Assembly: GCA_002352055.1 (NCBI GenBank)
Contig: DEHS01000095.1
Location: 10,852 to 26,116, forward strand
From: Legionellaceae bacterium UBA2794
GTDB lineage: Bacteria > Pseudomonadota > Gammaproteobacteria > Legionellales > Legionellaceae
DNA: 15,265 nt
Direction: 5' to 3'
The notes under the pieces are model-generated. The model was given only the letters and a program-made list of their open reading frames with translations. It was not told the origin of the DNA and searched no databases. The translations under genes were made by a program, and so were the position numbers. How positions within the stretch are numbered: the stretch's first letter is position 1; the number at the start of each line of letters is the position of its first letter. Positions 13,675 through 15,265 of this stretch are shown piece after piece.

Positions 13675-14823
13675 TTACAATGCTTTTTTTAATTCAGAAA
13701 CTTTATCCAAGCGCTCCCAGGGAAGATTATCTCTTCCATAATGCCCATAGGTAGCAGTTTGGCGATATATAGGACGTAGCAAATCATGGTGATCGATAAT
13801 ACCTTGAGGTGTCAAATCGAAATGAGTGTGAATCAAATCGATAATATCACTATTTTTTAGATGACCAGTGCCAAACGTTTCTACAAAAATGGATGTGGGT
13901 TCCGCAATTCCAATGGCATAAGAAATTTGAATTTCACATTTGTCAGCAAGACCTGCAGCCACCAGATTTTTAGCCACATGTCGGGCAGCATAAGCCCCTG
14001 AACGATCTACTTTAGATGGGTCTTTACCAGAAAAACAACCACCTCCATGGCGAGCCATACCACCGTAAGTATCCACTATGATTTTACGACCGGTTAAACC
14101 ACAATCCCCTAATGGACCGCCTATCACAAAGCGCCCTGTAGGATTTATAAAATAGCGGGTTTTATCGGTGAGCCATTGTGCAGGCAAAATATCTTTAATA
14201 ATTTGCTCTTTAATTTCTCGTGTCAGTTCTTCATAGGATACGTCTGGAGCATGTTGGGTTGAAAAAACTACTGTATCTACTTCAACGGGCATGCCATTTT
14301 CATATTTTAACGTCAACTGACATTTGGCATCAGGACGCAGCCATGGCAAAGCACCCGACTTCCGCATTTGCGCCTGTTTTTCCATTAAACGATGTGAGTA
14401 AGCTATTGGCGCAGGCATTAATACATCCGTTTCACGACTCGCGTAACCAAACATTAACCCTTGATCCCCTGCTCCCATAATTTTGGTCTGCTGATTATCA
14501 ACACCTTGGGCGATATCCGGAGATTGCTTGCCAATTGCAGAAAGAACAGCGCAAGATTCCCAATCAAATCCCATTGCTGAACTGTTATATCCTATGTCTT
14601 TAATGACATGTCGGGTAATATCCTCAACGTCCACCCAGGCTTTAGTGGTAATTTCACCACCCACAATCACCATTCCCGTCTTAACAAATACTTCACACGC
14701 AACTCGCGCAGCAGGATCCTGAGCCAGAATAGCGTCTAATATTGCATCCGAAATTTGGTCAGCTATTTTATCTGGATGTCCCTCAGAAACGGATTCAGAG
14801 GTAAAAACATAGCATTCATTCAT
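13675..14823 (-). CDS. metK: S-adenosylmethionine synthetase (methionine adenosyltransferase)
   Basis: Makes S-adenosylmethionine from methionine and ATP, releasing phosphate and pyrophosphate; cytoplasmic, normally tetrameric. The 382-residue protein starts with the family signature SESVSEGHPDKIADQ (H16, D18 at the ATP/metal site), and contains the signature GAGDQGLMFGYA and the phosphate-binding segment GGGCFSGKDPSKVDRSGAYA. In the last, Cys replaces the commoner Ala; I recall the family pattern as allowing this. Start ATG at 14823-14821 is preceded by AAGAGGG (14836-14830), 6 bases upstream. It is followed by ahcY after 33 bases, and preceded by carA after 49 bases. The 49-base gap is A+T-rich and could hold its own promoter. 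No SAM riboswitch can fit there. Confidence 0.97.
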   Translation of the reverse strand: MNECYVFTSESVSEGHPDKIADQISDAILDAILAQDPAARVACEVFVKTGMVIVGGEITTKAWVDVEDITRHVIKDIGYNSSAMGFDWESCAVLSAIGKQSPDIAQGVDNQQTKIMGAGDQGLMFGYASRETDVLMPAPIAYSHRLMEKQAQMRKSGALPWLRPDAKCQLTLKYENGMPVEVDTVVFSTQHAPDVSYEELTREIKEQIIKDILPAQWLTDKTRYFINPTGRFVIGGPLGDCGLTGRKIIVDTYGGMARHGGGCFSGKDPSKVDRSGAYAARHVAKNLVAAGLADKCEIQISYAIGIAEPTSIFVETFGTGHLKNSDIIDLIHTHFDLTPQGIIDHHDLLRPIYRQTATYGHYGRDNLPWERLDKVSELKKAL

Positions 14824-14872
14824 TACAATCCCTCTTGTATATTAATATTGCACTATTAAAATTTTGGCTATA

Positions 14873-15265
14873 CTAGCGCATTAATGCAATAAATTCATTA
14901 AAAATAATCCCTATATCATGAGGACCTGGACTGGCTTCCGGATGTCCTTGAAATCCAAAAGCGGGTTTAATTCGATGCCTTATACCCTGCAAGCTACTAT
15001 CAAATAGAGAACGATGGGTTACCTCCAAACACTCAGGTAAACTTGACTCATCGACCGCAAAACCATGATTCTGGCTGGTAATGTACACTTGTTTCTTGCC
15101 TGATGTTTCTATAACCGGATGATTTGCCCCATGATGTCCAAATTTCATTTTAATGGTTTGGCCACCACATGCTAATGCCAATATCTGGAAACCCAGACAA
15201 ATGCCAAATACCGGTATATTATGGACTAAAAATTCCTGAGTTGCTTTAATGGCATAATCACAGGT
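14873..15265 (-). CDS. carA: Carbamoyl-phosphate synthase small (glutaminase) chain, C-terminal part
   Basis: Only the last 130 codons are present; the gene continues past the right edge. The small subunit hydrolyses glutamine and passes ammonia to CarB for carbamoyl phosphate, feeding arginine and pyrimidine synthesis. This part is the class I glutamine amidotransferase domain: nucleophile Cys in FGICLGFQ (codon 15199-15197), MKFGHHGANHPV, ITSQNHGFAVDE, SLFDSSLQGI and FQGHPEASPGPHD with the triad His (14944-14942) and Glu (14938-14936). The usual GICLGHQ reads GICLGFQ, so His two positions after the elbow Leu is Phe; all three triad residues are intact. carB does not follow directly; metK does. 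Confidence 0.95.
   Translation of the reverse strand, partial: TCDYAIKATQEFLVHNIPVFGICLGFQILALACGGQTIKMKFGHHGANHPVIETSGKKQVYITSQNHGFAVDESSLPECLEVTHRSLFDSSLQGIRHRIKPAFGFQGHPEASPGPHDIGIIFNEFIALMR

Noticed and set aside
14824..14872. SAM riboswitch upstream of metK
   Set aside because: The 49-base gap is too short and lacks the conserved helices.

Overview
The window looks like a chromosomal segment of a Legionella-type gammaproteobacterium (inference). The right half holds housekeeping genes with gammaproteobacterial-style sequences at moderate G+C. The middle holds very A+T-rich genes for large helical proteins that resemble secreted host-directed effectors. Three of the proteins also have acidic C-termini of the kind seen in Dot/Icm substrates. 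Species cannot be fixed from the sequence alone.

Layout from left to right. (1) 1-1401, minus strand: the first 467 codons of a large superfamily 1 helicase/ATPase with a RelE-like N-terminus. It runs off the left edge and its sampled G+C is about 47-52%. (2) 1656-8812: an accessory block at about 25-30% G+C in sampled lines, with five genes. Three encode unrecognised proteins (1656-2600 plus, 2777-3484 minus, 8219-8812 minus). The other two, at 3813-5771 and 6232-8145 on the plus strand, are neighbouring paralogues. Both end in arrays of degenerate repeats of about 33 residues whose spacing and conserved positions match TAL-effector-like (TALE-like) repeats. The first also carries a nuclear-localisation-like basic cluster. 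(3) 8974-12154, plus strand: a PafA-type alkaline phosphatase, uridine kinase (udk) and enoyl-ACP reductase (fabI), the last two probably co-transcribed. (4) 12316-15265, minus strand: carA (C-terminal part), metK and ahcY in that transcriptional order. fabI and ahcY converge on a region with two perfect inverted repeats.

How the genes work together. metK makes S-adenosylmethionine and ahcY removes the S-adenosylhomocysteine left after methyl transfer, so they form a methyl-cycle pair 33 bp apart. carA supplies glutamine-derived ammonia for carbamoyl phosphate, udk salvages uridine and cytidine, and fabI completes each round of fatty acid elongation. The phosphatase would release phosphate outside the cytoplasm.

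The most interesting part is the tandem TALE-like pair. Both proteins share a related N-terminal region of about 100 residues and C-terminal 33-residue repeats with a hydrophobic residue at position 1, I/L at 6 and 9, often G at 15, and L/F at 19. The residues at positions 12-13 do not follow the known TALE base code. DNA binding is therefore a hypothesis; a related alpha-solenoid with another ligand is possible.
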